Below, piece by piece: positions 49,748 through 58,504 of a stretch of DNA of 64,000 nucleotides. The stretch's first letter is position 1. Each line of letters opens with the position of its first letter. Below the pieces are notes generated by a model. The model was not told the origin of the DNA. It was given only the letters and a program-made list of their open reading frames with translations, and made no database searches. The position numbers and the translations under genes were made by a program. Source of the stretch: Macrococcus brunensis (GTDB lineage: Bacteria > Bacillota > Bacilli > Staphylococcales > Staphylococcaceae); contig NZ_SCWA01000004.1 in the NCBI RefSeq assembly GCF_004359615.1, positions 100,982 to 164,981 of the forward strand, read 5' to 3'.

Positions 49748-50899
49748 ATGAACCGACAGTTATTGAACAAAGTTCCGCAGATTACCGTCTTTTTCTGGTT
49801 AATTAAAATTTTATGTACAACAGTAGGTGAGACATTCGCTGATTTCATCAACTTCAATCTGGGTATTGGATTAACAGCTACTACAATCTTAATGGGTGTC
49901 GCACTTGCCGTGTCGCTATTCTTCCAGTTCCGTGCCCATGGCTACAGACCTTTTACTTACTGGCTGACAGTGGTGCTCTTAAGCGTCTTTGGTACGCTGG
50001 TCACTGATAATATGACAGACAACATGGGTGTACCGCTCGAAGTGTCGACTGCTATCTTCTCAGTACTCTTAGCACTGACGTTCGGCATGTGGTATATAAG
50101 TGAACGAACACTGTCTATTCACTCTATCTATACAGTGCGCCGTGAGGTTTTCTACTGGCTGACCATTCTTTTTACTTTCGCACTCGGTACAGCAGTCGGT
50201 GACCTCTATTCAGAGCAGCTTGGTTTTGGCTACCTCTATACAGGTATTGGTGTAGCAGCCATCATCGCACTGATCTATATGGCTTATCGTTACCTGAAAC
50301 TGAACGGCATCCTTGCTTTCTGGGCGGCTTATATCTTAACGCGTCCGCTCGGTGCCTCACTCGGCGATCTGTTGTCACAGCCTGCAAAGAACGGTGGACT
50401 TGGCCTGGGTACAACTGTTACAAGCATCATCTTCCTGGTCCTTATATTAGGTATCATCATCTATCTCGCTAAAACAAAGGTCGACCATACAGATGAAAAT
50501 GTCGCAATGACGGAAGTTTCAAGTAACAAAGGTGCAAAATGGCAGACAGTGGCACTCCTCGCGATCTTCCTGATCGTAGGAATCGGGACTTACCAGCTCC
50601 GCATGCAGACCATTGCGCCGCATACAACGACACTAAAAGGACAGCTGACTGCATTTATCAAGACAGAAGAGAAGATTAAAAACGCAAAAGATAAGCTTGT
50701 GATGAAACAGGGTGCTGACCAGCTGGAACATGACTGGGATCAGCAGGAACCTGCACTTCGGGCCATTGGTGCGAAGAAATGGACATCAGTCGATACAACG
50801 ATAGACGGTGTGTTATCAGCTGTCAGACAGTCCGGAGACCAGACAAAAGTCCAGCAGGCAGTCACACAATCTGAACAGGTGATGCAGTCGATCAACTAG
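49748..50899 (+). CDS. Membrane-anchored protein with DUF347-type repeats (COG4705-like)
   Basis: About 383 residues. The N-terminal 250 residues have eight or so helices in repeats of about 60 residues; each repeat contains a pattern like GETFADF, GTLVTDNM, GTAVGDLYSE or GASLGDLLSQ, the hallmark of DUF347 proteins. A further helix (ALLAIFLIVGIGTYQLRM near 265-285) precedes a soluble, charged helical C-terminal domain of about 100 residues, probably outside the cell. I chose ATG 49748, preceded by AAAGGAG. Function unknown to me; it follows a response-regulator-type promoter and precedes a PAP2 phosphatase. Confidence 0.85.
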   Translation: MNRQLLNKVPQITVFFWLIKILCTTVGETFADFINFNLGIGLTATTILMGVALAVSLFFQFRAHGYRPFTYWLTVVLLSVFGTLVTDNMTDNMGVPLEVSTAIFSVLLALTFGMWYISERTLSIHSIYTVRREVFYWLTILFTFALGTAVGDLYSEQLGFGYLYTGIGVAAIIALIYMAYRYLKLNGILAFWAAYILTRPLGASLGDLLSQPAKNGGLGLGTTVTSIIFLVLILGIIIYLAKTKVDHTDENVAMTEVSSNKGAKWQTVALLAIFLIVGIGTYQLRMQTIAPHTTTLKGQLTAFIKTEEKIKNAKDKLVMKQGADQLEHDWDQQEPALRAIGAKKWTSVDTTIDGVLSAVRQSGDQTKVQQAVTQSEQVMQSIN

Positions 50900-50931
50900 C
50901 TGACTTTTCATAACTAACAGGAGGAATCATC

Positions 50932-51627
50932 ATGTATTCAATATCAAAACGCGCCGTTACGTTCTCGGCGATTATCGGCCTTATCACATTTTTACTGGTA
51001 GCTCTCGGTCTGACATTTAAAGTGAAAGCACTGCATTTAGTCGATTTACTGACATTCAATTGGTGGATGACAAACTACGGGGAGCCGCAGATGACGTTCA
51101 CAGGGTTCTATGAATCGTACTTCACGATATTTGCCAAATATTTTGATGTGCCGACTGTTGTTATTGCCATTCTGATACTCGCTGCATACCTGGCAGTCAA
51201 AAAATATTACTCGCTAGCTCTCTGGGTGATGTATGTTGTGGCATCAGGTGGCTTAATTGGTCTGATGTTAAAACGTCTCTTCCACCGAGCACGGCCTTAT
51301 GACCACTTGCTTGCAGACGGAGGATTCTCATTCCCAAGCGGCCATACACTATCCAGTAGTGTGCTCTTTATGATAGTGATTATCACCCTGACACCTAAGC
51401 TGAAAAATCGCTATGTACGCTGTATTGTCTATACGCTATCAGCAGTGATATGGGAGAGCGTCATGTTCAGTCGCATGTATTTCCATGCCCATTTCTTTAC
51501 CGATGTGCTGGGTGGAATGGCATTCGGACTGTTCTGGGTGATGTTTAATCTGCTGTTATTCAATAGACTCGACCGACTTGTCTCACGTTTCCTGAAAAAT
51601 AACCGGACTCTGATCTGGATGCAGTAA
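50932..51627 (+). CDS. PAP2-family membrane phosphatase
   Basis: A 231-residue six-helix protein with all three PAP2 motifs: KRLFHRARPYD, then FPSGHTLSS, then SRMYFHAHFFTD with the catalytic His. The family dephosphorylates lipid phosphates such as undecaprenyl pyrophosphate or phosphatidic acid outside the membrane. It starts 32 bases after the DUF347 gene with an AGGAGG RBS and so probably belongs to the same, two-component-controlled operon. The substrate is not determined. Confidence 0.9.
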   Translation: MYSISKRAVTFSAIIGLITFLLVALGLTFKVKALHLVDLLTFNWWMTNYGEPQMTFTGFYESYFTIFAKYFDVPTVVIAILILAAYLAVKKYYSLALWVMYVVASGGLIGLMLKRLFHRARPYDHLLADGGFSFPSGHTLSSSVLFMIVIITLTPKLKNRYVRCIVYTLSAVIWESVMFSRMYFHAHFFTDVLGGMAFGLFWVMFNLLLFNRLDRLVSRFLKNNRTLIWMQ

Positions 51628-51702
51628 GGTACGAGCAGGATGTTTCTCTTTTTTTGTGTATTGAATTTGCTATACTAGTGATACATGAATGGGGGAGAAA
51701 GC

Positions 51703-52494
51703 ATGCTGGACGTGAGGAATGTGAATTATCAATATGAAGAGCAGGAGACTGCTGCACTGACAGATGTCTCTTTCTCTGTTGAACGTGGTGAGTGGGTGTC
51801 TATCGTCGGACATAATGGTTCGGGTAAGTCGACGCTCGTCAAACTGCTCGGCGCGATTATGCCGCTGCAGCAAGGCAGTATCACAGTGGACGGTATGGCT
51901 GTAACTGAAGAGAACAGCTATGATATCCATGGTAAGGTCGGTATGGTCTTCCAGAACCCGGATAATCAGTTTGTCGGTGCGACAGTCGAGGATGACATCG
52001 CCTTCGGACTCGAGAACTACGGGGTGGACTACGACGAGATGCACAGACGGGTGGAAGAAGTGCTGGAGGCGGTCTCTATGTCTCATATGAAGACCCATGA
52101 GCCGCATCACCTGTCAGGCGGTCAGAAGCAGCGCGTGGCGATTGCAGGCGTTATTGCGCTCAGGCCTGACATCATTATATTAGACGAGGCGACCGCGATG
52201 CTGGACCCGGAAGGACGTCTTGGGGTGCTGGACGTCATCCGTCAGCTGCAGCGCGATTTGAATCTGACGGTTCTCGCGATCACGCATGATCTGGAGGAGA
52301 CGATAGAGGCGGACCGGCTACTCGTCATGCATCAGGGCAGACTCGTGATGCAGGGGACGCCTGAGACGTTATTTGAACGCGGGAACGAACTTGAAGCGAT
52401 CGGTCTGCCGTTACCTTTCTCAATGCGTATGTATCAGCTGATAACGGGCGAGTCTAAATTTGTACTGGATGAGGAGCTGCTGAACAACTTATGA
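51703..52494 (+). CDS. ecfA1: ECF transporter ATPase EcfA1
   Basis: A 263-residue ATPase of the vitamin ECF module. Walker A GHNGSGKST, signature LSGGQKQRVAIAG, Walker B IIILDEATAMLDP and H-loop AITHD are visible, and QNPDNQFVGATVEDDIAFGL is the CbiO Q-loop. I chose ATG 51703 (GGGGGAG upstream). It is coupled by ATGA to ecfA2. It energises group II ECF transporters with S components encoded elsewhere. Confidence 0.95.
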   Translation: MLDVRNVNYQYEEQETAALTDVSFSVERGEWVSIVGHNGSGKSTLVKLLGAIMPLQQGSITVDGMAVTEENSYDIHGKVGMVFQNPDNQFVGATVEDDIAFGLENYGVDYDEMHRRVEEVLEAVSMSHMKTHEPHHLSGGQKQRVAIAGVIALRPDIIILDEATAMLDPEGRLGVLDVIRQLQRDLNLTVLAITHDLEETIEADRLLVMHQGRLVMQGTPETLFERGNELEAIGLPLPFSMRMYQLITGESKFVLDEELLNNL

Positions 52495-53345
52495 TCAATT
52501 TTGAGCGTGCAGGCTATGCTTATTCAAAAAGTACGCCGTTTGAAGTGCGTGCGTTATATGATATTACAACTGATTTTGAACTCGGTAAGTACTATGCAGT
52601 TATCGGCCATACGGGATCAGGGAAATCCACATTGATCCAGCATCTGAACGGACTACTGAAGCCGACTGAGGGGACGATTCAGTTTGATGACTTACTGATC
52701 ACCTCGAAGACAAAGAACAAATATATGGCGCCCCTTAGACGTCGTGTGGGCGTCGTCTTTCAGTTTGCGGAGCAGCAGCTCTTTGAGGAGACGGTAATGA
52801 AGGACATTATCTTCGGTCCACTTAACTACGGTGTACCTGAAAAAGAGGCGAAAGAGAGAGCTTATGACCTGATGGAACGCCTTGACCTGGACCTGTCACT
52901 GCTCAGTCGCTCTCCGTTTGATCTGTCAGGCGGCCAGATGCGGCGTGTGGCGATCGCAGGCGTTCTCGCGATGGCGCCTGAGATACTGGTCTTAGACGAG
53001 CCGACAGCGGGACTGGATCCTAAAGGCCAGCAGGAGATTATGGCTTTATTTGACCGGATCCATCAGGAGACAGGCATGACGATTATCCTCGTGACCCATC
53101 AGATGGACCAGGCCGCGCGTGCGGATAATATCAAGGTGCTGCATCAGGGCACGGTTGTGCTTGAAGGGACACCGCATGACGTCTTCAGACAGGATCTGAC
53201 GCCTTACGACCTGCTGCCGCCAAAAGTCGTGCAGCTGCAGTACGCGGTGGAAAAGAAACACGGTATTCAGTTTCCGGCGCTTGCGCTGACAGCAGAAGAA
53301 TTCGCTCGTATGTATAAGGACTGGAGGAATCAGTATGCTCGATAA
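52491..53345 (+). CDS. ecfA2: ECF transporter ATPase EcfA2
   Basis: A 284-residue second ATPase: GHTGSGKSTLIQHLNGLLKP, signature LSGGQMRRVAIAG, Walker B ILVLDEPTAGLDP. It forms the heterodimer with EcfA1. Its end overlaps ecfT by 11 bases. Confidence 0.95.
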   Translation: MINFERAGYAYSKSTPFEVRALYDITTDFELGKYYAVIGHTGSGKSTLIQHLNGLLKPTEGTIQFDDLLITSKTKNKYMAPLRRRVGVVFQFAEQQLFEETVMKDIIFGPLNYGVPEKEAKERAYDLMERLDLDLSLLSRSPFDLSGGQMRRVAIAGVLAMAPEILVLDEPTAGLDPKGQQEIMALFDRIHQETGMTIILVTHQMDQAARADNIKVLHQGTVVLEGTPHDVFRQDLTPYDLLPPKVVQLQYAVEKKHGIQFPALALTAEEFARMYKDWRNQYAR

Positions 53346-54132
53346 GATGGTGCTGGGACGCTACGTCCCCCTCGATTCCTTCGTCCATCACCTGGACCCG
53401 CGGATGAAGCTGATCTTCGTCTTTCTGATGACGATTGTCATCTTCCTGGCGAATAACATCCTGACGTATCTGCTGCTGATTGCTGTCATCCTGATGGCAC
53501 TCTCTGCCTCTCGCCTCAAGCTGTCCTTCCTGATCGGTGGCCTGAAGCCGATTCTGCTGCTACTCGTCTTCACGTTCTTCATGCACATTCTCTGGACGAA
53601 GGGTGGCGGCACGTTATTCAGATTAGGCTTTCTGACTGTGGACCGTAACGGCGTGGAGCAGGGGATATTTATCACCTTACGCTTCCTGCTGATTATTATC
53701 CTGACGACGATTATGACGCTGTCAACGAGTCCGATCTCACTGACAGATGCCATTGAAACGCTCTTCAGACCGCTGAAGAAAATGAAAGTGCCGGTCCATG
53801 AACTCGCGCTCATGATGTCGATCGCCCTGAGATTCATACCAACCTTGATGGACGAGACGCAGAAAATCATGCGGGCACAAGTTTCGCGCGGCTCTGATAT
53901 GACAGCAGGGAACCCGGTGAAGCGGCTGAAAGCGATCGTGCCACTTCTTGTGCCGCTCTTTGTCTCAGCATTCAAACGGGCAGAAGACCTGGCTGTCGCC
54001 ATGGAAGTGCGTGGCTATAGAGGCGATGTCAACCGGACGAAGTACCGCAGACTGGACTGGCGCCTGGCCGACACACTGACATTACTGACCCTTATACCGA
54101 TTACATTACTCATCCTGTATTTCAGGAACTAG
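53335..54132 (+). CDS. ecfT: ECF transporter transmembrane subunit EcfT
   Basis: A 265-residue membrane protein with four to six helices and the two cytoplasmic coupling helices carrying the Ala-Arg-Gly pattern (AQVSRGSD and AMEVRGYRG) that dock on EcfA1/EcfA2. The RBS is within ecfA2. The order ecfA1-ecfA2-ecfT-truA downstream of rplQ is common to Firmicutes; here a five-gene block intervenes between rplQ and ecfA1. Confidence 0.95.
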   Translation: MLDKMVLGRYVPLDSFVHHLDPRMKLIFVFLMTIVIFLANNILTYLLLIAVILMALSASRLKLSFLIGGLKPILLLLVFTFFMHILWTKGGGTLFRLGFLTVDRNGVEQGIFITLRFLLIIILTTIMTLSTSPISLTDAIETLFRPLKKMKVPVHELALMMSIALRFIPTLMDETQKIMRAQVSRGSDMTAGNPVKRLKAIVPLLVPLFVSAFKRAEDLAVAMEVRGYRGDVNRTKYRRLDWRLADTLTLLTLIPITLLILYFRN

Positions 54133-54141
54133 AGGTGAACG

Positions 54142-54963
54142 ATGCGAATTTTATTACAACTCACTTATAACGGTGCGAACTTTCAGGGCTTTCAGATCCA
54201 GAATGAAGGCCGCACCGTACAATATGAACTGGAGCGCATACTGAAGCGCATGCATAGAGACTTCGTGCGTATTCACCCGTCATCACGCACGGACAAGGGC
54301 GTGCATGCTCTGTGTCAGTATGTCCATTTTGATACACATCTGAACTTAACACCGTCCAAGTGGCAGCATGCCTTTAACTCAAGCCTGCCGGACGATATCT
54401 ATATCACAGATGTCAGGGAGATCCCGGAGACGTTCCACAGCCGCTATGACTGCATCGGTAAAGCCTACCGCTATAAAATCTATCAGACGCCTTATAGAGA
54501 CGTCATGAAGACAGGACTCGAGACATGGTATCCCTATGACCTGGATCTTGATAAGATGAACGAAGCTGCCAGGACCTTTCTCGGCACACACGACTTCACC
54601 TCCTTCTGTTCTGCGAAGACAGAGATCGAGAACAAAGAACGCACCATCTACAGCTTCACTGTCACGAAGACACCTGACGGCTACGACTTCCGTGTCATCG
54701 GTTCAGGCTTTCTCTACAACATGGTCAGAATCATGGTGCAGCACCTGATCGACATCGGCCAGGGCAGACGCGAGGACGATACAGAAGCCCTGCTTGCTGC
54801 ACGTGACCGTAAGGAAGCGGGCAAGACAGCACCGGCAGAAGGACTGTATCTTGAGAAGATCTACCTGACGACAGAAGCACTCGAAAAGGACATCCCGGCA
54901 GGTACGAAAATAATTACTAAAAATACACCGAAGTCATTGACAACAGACCCCGGAATGTTATAA
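54142..54963 (+). CDS. truA: tRNA pseudouridine(38-40) synthase TruA
   Basis: A 273-residue pseudouridine synthase with NGANFQGFQIQ at the start and the catalytic Asp in SRTDKGVHA near residue 53. FLYNMVRIMVQHLIDIGQG is the usual C-terminal core. The last 20 or so residues (PAGTKIITKNTPKS onward) exceed the core and overlap the -35 and most of the -10 box of the rplM promoter. Confidence 0.95.
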   Translation: MRILLQLTYNGANFQGFQIQNEGRTVQYELERILKRMHRDFVRIHPSSRTDKGVHALCQYVHFDTHLNLTPSKWQHAFNSSLPDDIYITDVREIPETFHSRYDCIGKAYRYKIYQTPYRDVMKTGLETWYPYDLDLDKMNEAARTFLGTHDFTSFCSAKTEIENKERTIYSFTVTKTPDGYDFRVIGSGFLYNMVRIMVQHLIDIGQGRREDDTEALLAARDRKEAGKTAPAEGLYLEKIYLTTEALEKDIPAGTKIITKNTPKSLTTDPGML

Positions 54964-54966
54964 GAT
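54937..54966 (+). promoter_or_regulatory. rplM-rpsI promoter inside the truA 3' end
   Basis: -35 TTGACA (54937-54942), a 16-base spacer and -10 TATAAG (54959-54964; TAAGAT at 54961-54966 is an alternative). Both boxes lie in the last codons of truA. Confidence 0.75.
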
Positions 54967-54984
54967 AGACAACGGTATTGTTTA

Positions 54985-55035
54985 ATATCAACCACTACAA
55001 TAAGCCCCGGAAACTTATTGTGTTACAGATATATA
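54985..55035 (+). promoter_or_regulatory. L13-type leader hairpin before rplM
   Basis: ACAATAAG (54997-55004) pairs with CTTATTGT (55014-55021), a perfect 8-bp stem with a CCCCGG-containing loop, in the 118-base leader of rplM. Bacillales rplM mRNAs carry an L13 leader for autogenous control; this hairpin is the obvious candidate, though I matched it by position and form only. The leader ends in TTAGGAGG. Confidence 0.55.
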
Positions 55036-55081
55036 GACAGAAATCATGAGGGAACTTTTTTTATTTTAGGAGGAAAAACAC

Positions 55082-55519
55082 ATGCGTCAAACATTCATGG
55101 CAAACGAATCAAACATCGAACGCAAATGGTACGTTGTTGATGCAGAAGGACAAACATTAGGTCGTCTTTCTTCAGAAGTAGCATCTATCTTACGCGGTAA
55201 AAACAAACCAACATTCACACCACACGTTGACTGTGGCGATCACGTGATCATCATCAACGCTGAGAAAATTCACTTCACAGGTAACAAAGCACAAGACAAA
55301 ATTTACTACCGTCACTCATTACACCCAGGTGGTTTAAAACAGATCTCTGCTGGTGAATTACGTGAGAAAAACCCAGTACGCTTACTTGAAACATCAATCA
55401 AAGGTATGTTACCTAAAGGTTCATTAGGCGATAAAATGGGCAAAAAATTACACGTATACGCTGGACCAGAACACAAAAACCAAGCACAACAACCTGTAAA
55501 CTACGAGTTACGTGGTTAA
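55082..55519 (+). CDS. rplM: 50S ribosomal protein L13
   Basis: A 145-residue protein starting [20 protein letters not shown] and containing [20 protein letters not shown], canonical L13. The RBS is AGGAGG. It forms an operon with rpsI. Confidence 0.98.
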   Translation: MRQTFMANESNIERKWYVVDAEGQTLGRLSSEVASILRGKNKPTFTPHVDCGDHVIIINAEKIHFTGNKAQDKIYYRHSLHPGGLKQISAGELREKNPVRLLETSIKGMLPKGSLGDKMGKKLHVYAGPEHKNQAQQPVNYELRG

Positions 55520-55538
55520 TTAAGAGGAGGACAATACA

Positions 55539-55931
55539 TTGGCACAAGTTGAATACCAAGGCACAGGCCGTCGTAAACATTCAGTAGCACGTGTACGTTT
55601 AGTACCAGGCGAAGGTAACATCACAATCAACAAACGTGACGTACGTGACTACTTACCATTTGAATCATTAATCTTAGACTTAAACCAACCATTCGATATC
55701 ACTGAAACTAAAGGTAACTACGACGTATTAGTAAATGTACGTGGTGGTGGTTTCACTGGACAAGCACAAGCAATCCGTCACGGAATCGCACGTGCATTAA
55801 TCGAAGCAGATCCAGAATACCGTGGTTCATTAAAACGCGCGGGCATGTTAACACGTGACCCACGTATGAAAGAACGTAAAAAACCAGGTCTTAAAGGCGC
55901 TCGTCGTTCACCACAGTTCTCAAAACGTTAA
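55539..55931 (+). CDS. rpsI: 30S ribosomal protein S9, at the junction with an integrated element
   Basis: A 130-residue protein that starts with TTG ([20 protein letters not shown]) behind AGAGGAGG. It ends [11 protein letters not shown], whose C-terminal arginine contacts P-site tRNA, so the gene is intact despite the element beside it. In Macrococcus, McRI islands integrate at the 3' end of rpsI and rebuild its coding end; an integrase gene 464 bases downstream fits this. The exact attachment core cannot be set because the far end is outside the window. Confidence 0.97.
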   Translation: MAQVEYQGTGRRKHSVARVRLVPGEGNITINKRDVRDYLPFESLILDLNQPFDITETKGNYDVLVNVRGGGFTGQAQAIRHGIARALIEADPEYRGSLKRAGMLTRDPRMKERKKPGLKGARRSPQFSKR

Positions 55932-55937
55932 TATCGT
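55895..55937. other. Probable island attachment region (attL) at the 3' end of rpsI
   Basis: The last codons of rpsI (around CCACAGTTCTCAAAACGTTA, 55912-55931) are where McRI-type elements are known to recombine. Base composition turns strongly AT-rich beyond about 56.0 kb and an integrase faces this point. Only one copy of the site is in the window, so the core repeat is not demonstrated. Confidence 0.5.
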
Positions 55938-55953
55938 TGTTATATCAACGTTC

Positions 55954-55990
55954 AAAGCACTTCTTGGAATTTTCCAGGAAGTGCTTTTTT
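55954..55990 (+). terminator. Rho-independent terminator after rpsI
   Basis: AAAGCACTTCTTGGAA pairs with TTCCAGGAAGTGCTTT (one G-T pair) over a two-base loop and ends in a T-run. It may be the original rplM-rpsI terminator or one brought by the island. Confidence 0.92.
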
Positions 55991-56037
55991 ATATGGTTTC
56001 GACATGGATGTTACCCCTTAACTACCCCTTGAGCATA

Positions 56038-56385
56038 TTAAACAAGAAAATCGTCTTTTAAATCTGGGCTTTCAATAATCAGAGCAGTCATGCCATTATC
56101 ACTTTTTGTTTCATGGAGTTCCCCCGCATTGAAGAAAATTACTTGATTTTTAGTGATTGGGATAAAAGGATTATTATCTGATTTAACCCATCCAGCACCA
56201 CTTACAACGATTAACATTTGATTAACGGAAGCTTTGTGACTTCCTATAATTCCATTAGGTTCTAAATGGGCAAAGTTAATCATTACTTTAGAATCAATAC
56301 TTGTTATTCTATTGATATAAAATCCAAGTGAGTTATAGTTATCAACTTTTATGGCATTTGTCTTATCTAAATCAAATATCTTCAT
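56038..56385 (-). CDS. Small cupin-domain protein
   Basis: A 115-residue single-domain cupin. The double-stranded beta-helix pattern is visible as HLEPNGIIGSHKASVNQMLI with GxxxxHxH-like spacing (only one of the two usual histidines) and a second motif ending GELHETKSD. It lacks a fused enzyme or DNA-binding domain. The RBS AGGAGG overlaps the integrase stop codon, so it is co-transcribed with int and lies between int and the rpsI junction. It is probably island cargo. Function unknown; a metal-dependent enzyme or ligand-binding role is possible. Confidence 0.75.
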   Translation of the reverse strand: MKIFDLDKTNAIKVDNYNSLGFYINRITSIDSKVMINFAHLEPNGIIGSHKASVNQMLIVVSGAGWVKSDNNPFIPITKNQVIFFNAGELHETKSDNGMTALIIESPDLKDDFLV

Positions 56386-56394
56386 AATAGCCTC

Positions 56395-57561
56395 CTAGAA
56401 GTTAATATGCTTTTGAAACTTATCAGCTAACTTTTCTCTAGATGTCTGTGTGATATGCGTATAGATGTCCATAGTGGTCTTTATATCGCTATGACCTAAT
56501 CTAGATTGTACTTCTTTTAATGTTGCTCCAGCTTCAAATAGAAGGGAAGCATGGGTATGTCTGAAGCCATGTACGTGTATCCGATGTAAATCCTTATGCC
56601 TATTAAAGAAAGCTTCTAATTTGTCGTTAGGCGTTGATACACGCATGTACTTCATTTGATTAAGTCTAGTATGATAAGTTGCGAAAATTGGCTGATTTTT
56701 ATCCTCAGACACGTCAAAACCATATTCTCTGTATTGATCAATTTGCTCTAGTTTCCACTTCTTTAATAATTGAATCGTTATATCATCAATATCCAACCAT
56801 CTATAAGATTCTCTTGTTTTTGGAGGTTGGAGAATATGCTTATTATTAACTTTGGCTAGCGTCTTTTGAACATATAAATCTTTTGTTGTGAAATTAATAT
56901 CAGACCAGTGTAAAGCTAATACTTCACCTTTACGCATGCCTGTAAAAGCGAGTAGGCGAAATAGACAAGTAGCTTGTAATTTATTTTCCTGATCCAGATA
57001 CTGCATAAATAACTTAAGTTCGTCTTTGTTAAGAAAATTTCTTTCCTTTTCAATGAATATTTTATCCTCGTTACGACTAGGCAAAGTTATATATTCCATT
57101 GGGTTACTTTCGATTAATTTTAGTTTCATAGCATAGTTGAAAACAAGTCTTGCTTGTATAACATAGTCATTAAAAGCTTTCATTTCATTCGCCCATTCAT
57201 TGACTACAGTTTGACAATAAACACGAGAAATCTCTTTGATAGGCATTCTCCCAAACTTGGGCAGAATACGTTTATTAAACTTACTTTCTTTACTTGCTAG
57301 TGTAGTACCTCTTATTTCATTCCTATGGTTTTCTAACCACAATAAATAAATGTCCTTATAAGTATATTTATTTATTGACTGAGTAGCTTTTTCTAAGCCC
57401 ATTAATTGCAACTTTCGTAATTCTATTTGAGCTTCTCTCAACGTTTCATAACTTCTACTCGTTCTTTTCTTCTTACCAGTTACGCTGTCTAAACCTAAAT
57501 AAACATTGAACTGATAACGGATATCTCCATTTTTTAATGTTACTTTTTTAATATTTGTCAT
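56395..57561 (-). CDS. int: Tyrosine-family site-specific integrase
   Basis: A 388-residue phage/SaPI-type tyrosine recombinase. The N-terminal arm-binding domain (residues 1-55, GDIRYQFNVYLGLDSVTGKK) is followed by a SAM-like core-binding domain (about 65-165) and the catalytic domain. The first Arg is in TGMRKGEVLAL, the HxxR box is HGFRHTHASLLFEAG, the next His is in LGHSDIKTTMDIY and the nucleophilic Tyr is in IYTHIT. All catalytic residues are present. It reads toward the rpsI junction, as expected for an integrase next to attL. The RBS is AAGGAT. Confidence 0.95.
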   Translation of the reverse strand: MTNIKKVTLKNGDIRYQFNVYLGLDSVTGKKKRTSRSYETLREAQIELRKLQLMGLEKATQSINKYTYKDIYLLWLENHRNEIRGTTLASKESKFNKRILPKFGRMPIKEISRVYCQTVVNEWANEMKAFNDYVIQARLVFNYAMKLKLIESNPMEYITLPSRNEDKIFIEKERNFLNKDELKLFMQYLDQENKLQATCLFRLLAFTGMRKGEVLALHWSDINFTTKDLYVQKTLAKVNNKHILQPPKTRESYRWLDIDDITIQLLKKWKLEQIDQYREYGFDVSEDKNQPIFATYHTRLNQMKYMRVSTPNDKLEAFFNRHKDLHRIHVHGFRHTHASLLFEAGATLKEVQSRLGHSDIKTTMDIYTHITQTSREKLADKFQKHINF

Positions 57562-57580
57562 TTTAATCCTTCCCTATTTG

Positions 57581-57596
57581 CTGGCCGGCAGTAAGG
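57581..57596 (+). repeat. 16-bp GC-rich direct repeat, copy 1
   Basis: CTGGCCGGCAGTAAGG, identical to the copy at 58907-58922 and in the same orientation. It lies between the end of the XRE gene and the start of int, in a strongly AT-rich setting. Confidence 0.9.
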
Positions 57597-57603
57597 GGAT
57601 TAA

Positions 57604-58452
57604 TTACAGGCTGATAACTGTGGTAATTTCATTTGTTTTTTCATAATAAAATAATGTTGAAATGATATTTTTTTGAATTAATAAATCAAAATCAGGTATT
57701 AATTCAAAATACTTATTCAACGGTAAGTCATCATGATTTGTGTAACTAAATTCAATTCTTGGTTTAAGTTTAATAGTATCTAACTCTTCGAATTCAGGAT
57801 AGCCAACATTTATTTCATCACTATTAAGCTCAAAATTTTTCTTGATACTATCAAATAGTTCCTTTTTATCTACGAATAAAGTATTTGTTGATTCCTGTGG
57901 TAATTTTATTAGGATGTTCTGTGCAATAAGATATGAAACAACTGTTAAGAAGTTTTCTTCTAAAGAAGTATCTAAGTTTTGTTCGTGTATTCCTTTTAGT
58001 TTGTAGAACTTTTCTATATTAAATTCATAAGGAATGGTTGAATAATCTAGTGATTTGATATTAATAAAAATCCTTAAGTAGTTCTTTCTTTTATAAATAT
58101 CTAAATCAAAATAAAGATCAGTTTCAAAATACTCTTTATCTTTTGTTTCATATTCATATTCATTTTGAAATTCTTCAACACATTGAATTTTAAGAGTAGC
58201 TTTGTATTCATAGTCTTTAATGTTTTCTGTTTTTAGGTTTAATAAAAAGGATTTTTCTTTATTTACAATGATATCGCCAATTTCAATATTTAAAGCAATA
58301 GCAATTTTTTCTAAAGTCTTGTAATGAACACTTTCTGTTTTTTTATTTTGGAATAAGCTGAGCGTTTTAGCACTAATGCCGGTAATTTGACTCAATTCAT
58401 TTAAAGTCATATTTCTTTCTTTTAATATTTCCTTTAACTTTACTTTTATCAA
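57604..58452 (-). CDS. XRE-family repressor of the element
   Basis: A 282-residue regulator. Residues 5-60 form a Cro/CI-type helix-turn-helix (LKERNMTLNELSQITGISAK and LEKIAIALNIEIGDII). The long C-terminal domain of about 215 residues is acidic/aromatic with no LexA-like peptidase motif, so release is unlikely to be by RecA-driven self-cleavage and may need an antirepressor. It is transcribed away from the excisionase-like gene; a candidate operator overlaps its -35 box. The RBS is GGAGG. Confidence 0.88.
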   Translation of the reverse strand: MIKVKLKEILKERNMTLNELSQITGISAKTLSLFQNKKTESVHYKTLEKIAIALNIEIGDIIVNKEKSFLLNLKTENIKDYEYKATLKIQCVEEFQNEYEYETKDKEYFETDLYFDLDIYKRKNYLRIFINIKSLDYSTIPYEFNIEKFYKLKGIHEQNLDTSLEENFLTVVSYLIAQNILIKLPQESTNTLFVDKKELFDSIKKNFELNSDEINVGYPEFEELDTIKLKPRIEFSYTNHDDLPLNKYFELIPDFDLLIQKNIISTLFYYEKTNEITTVISL

Positions 58453-58475
58453 TGATTAACCTCCTTTCAAGATTC

Positions 58476-58504
58476 ATAATACTATAACATATTGTATAGG
58501 TAAA
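58476..58504 (-). promoter_or_regulatory. Promoter of the XRE repressor gene
   Basis: On the minus strand -35 TTTACC (complement of 58499-58504) and -10 TATTAT (complement of 58476-58481) are 17 bases apart. The -35 box lies in the inverted repeat 58497-58519. Confidence 0.6.

Noticed and set aside
53388..54002. A 204-codon reverse-strand frame opposite ecfT
   Set aside because: Long only because of the codon usage of ecfT; no RBS or recognisable domain and full overlap with a certain gene.
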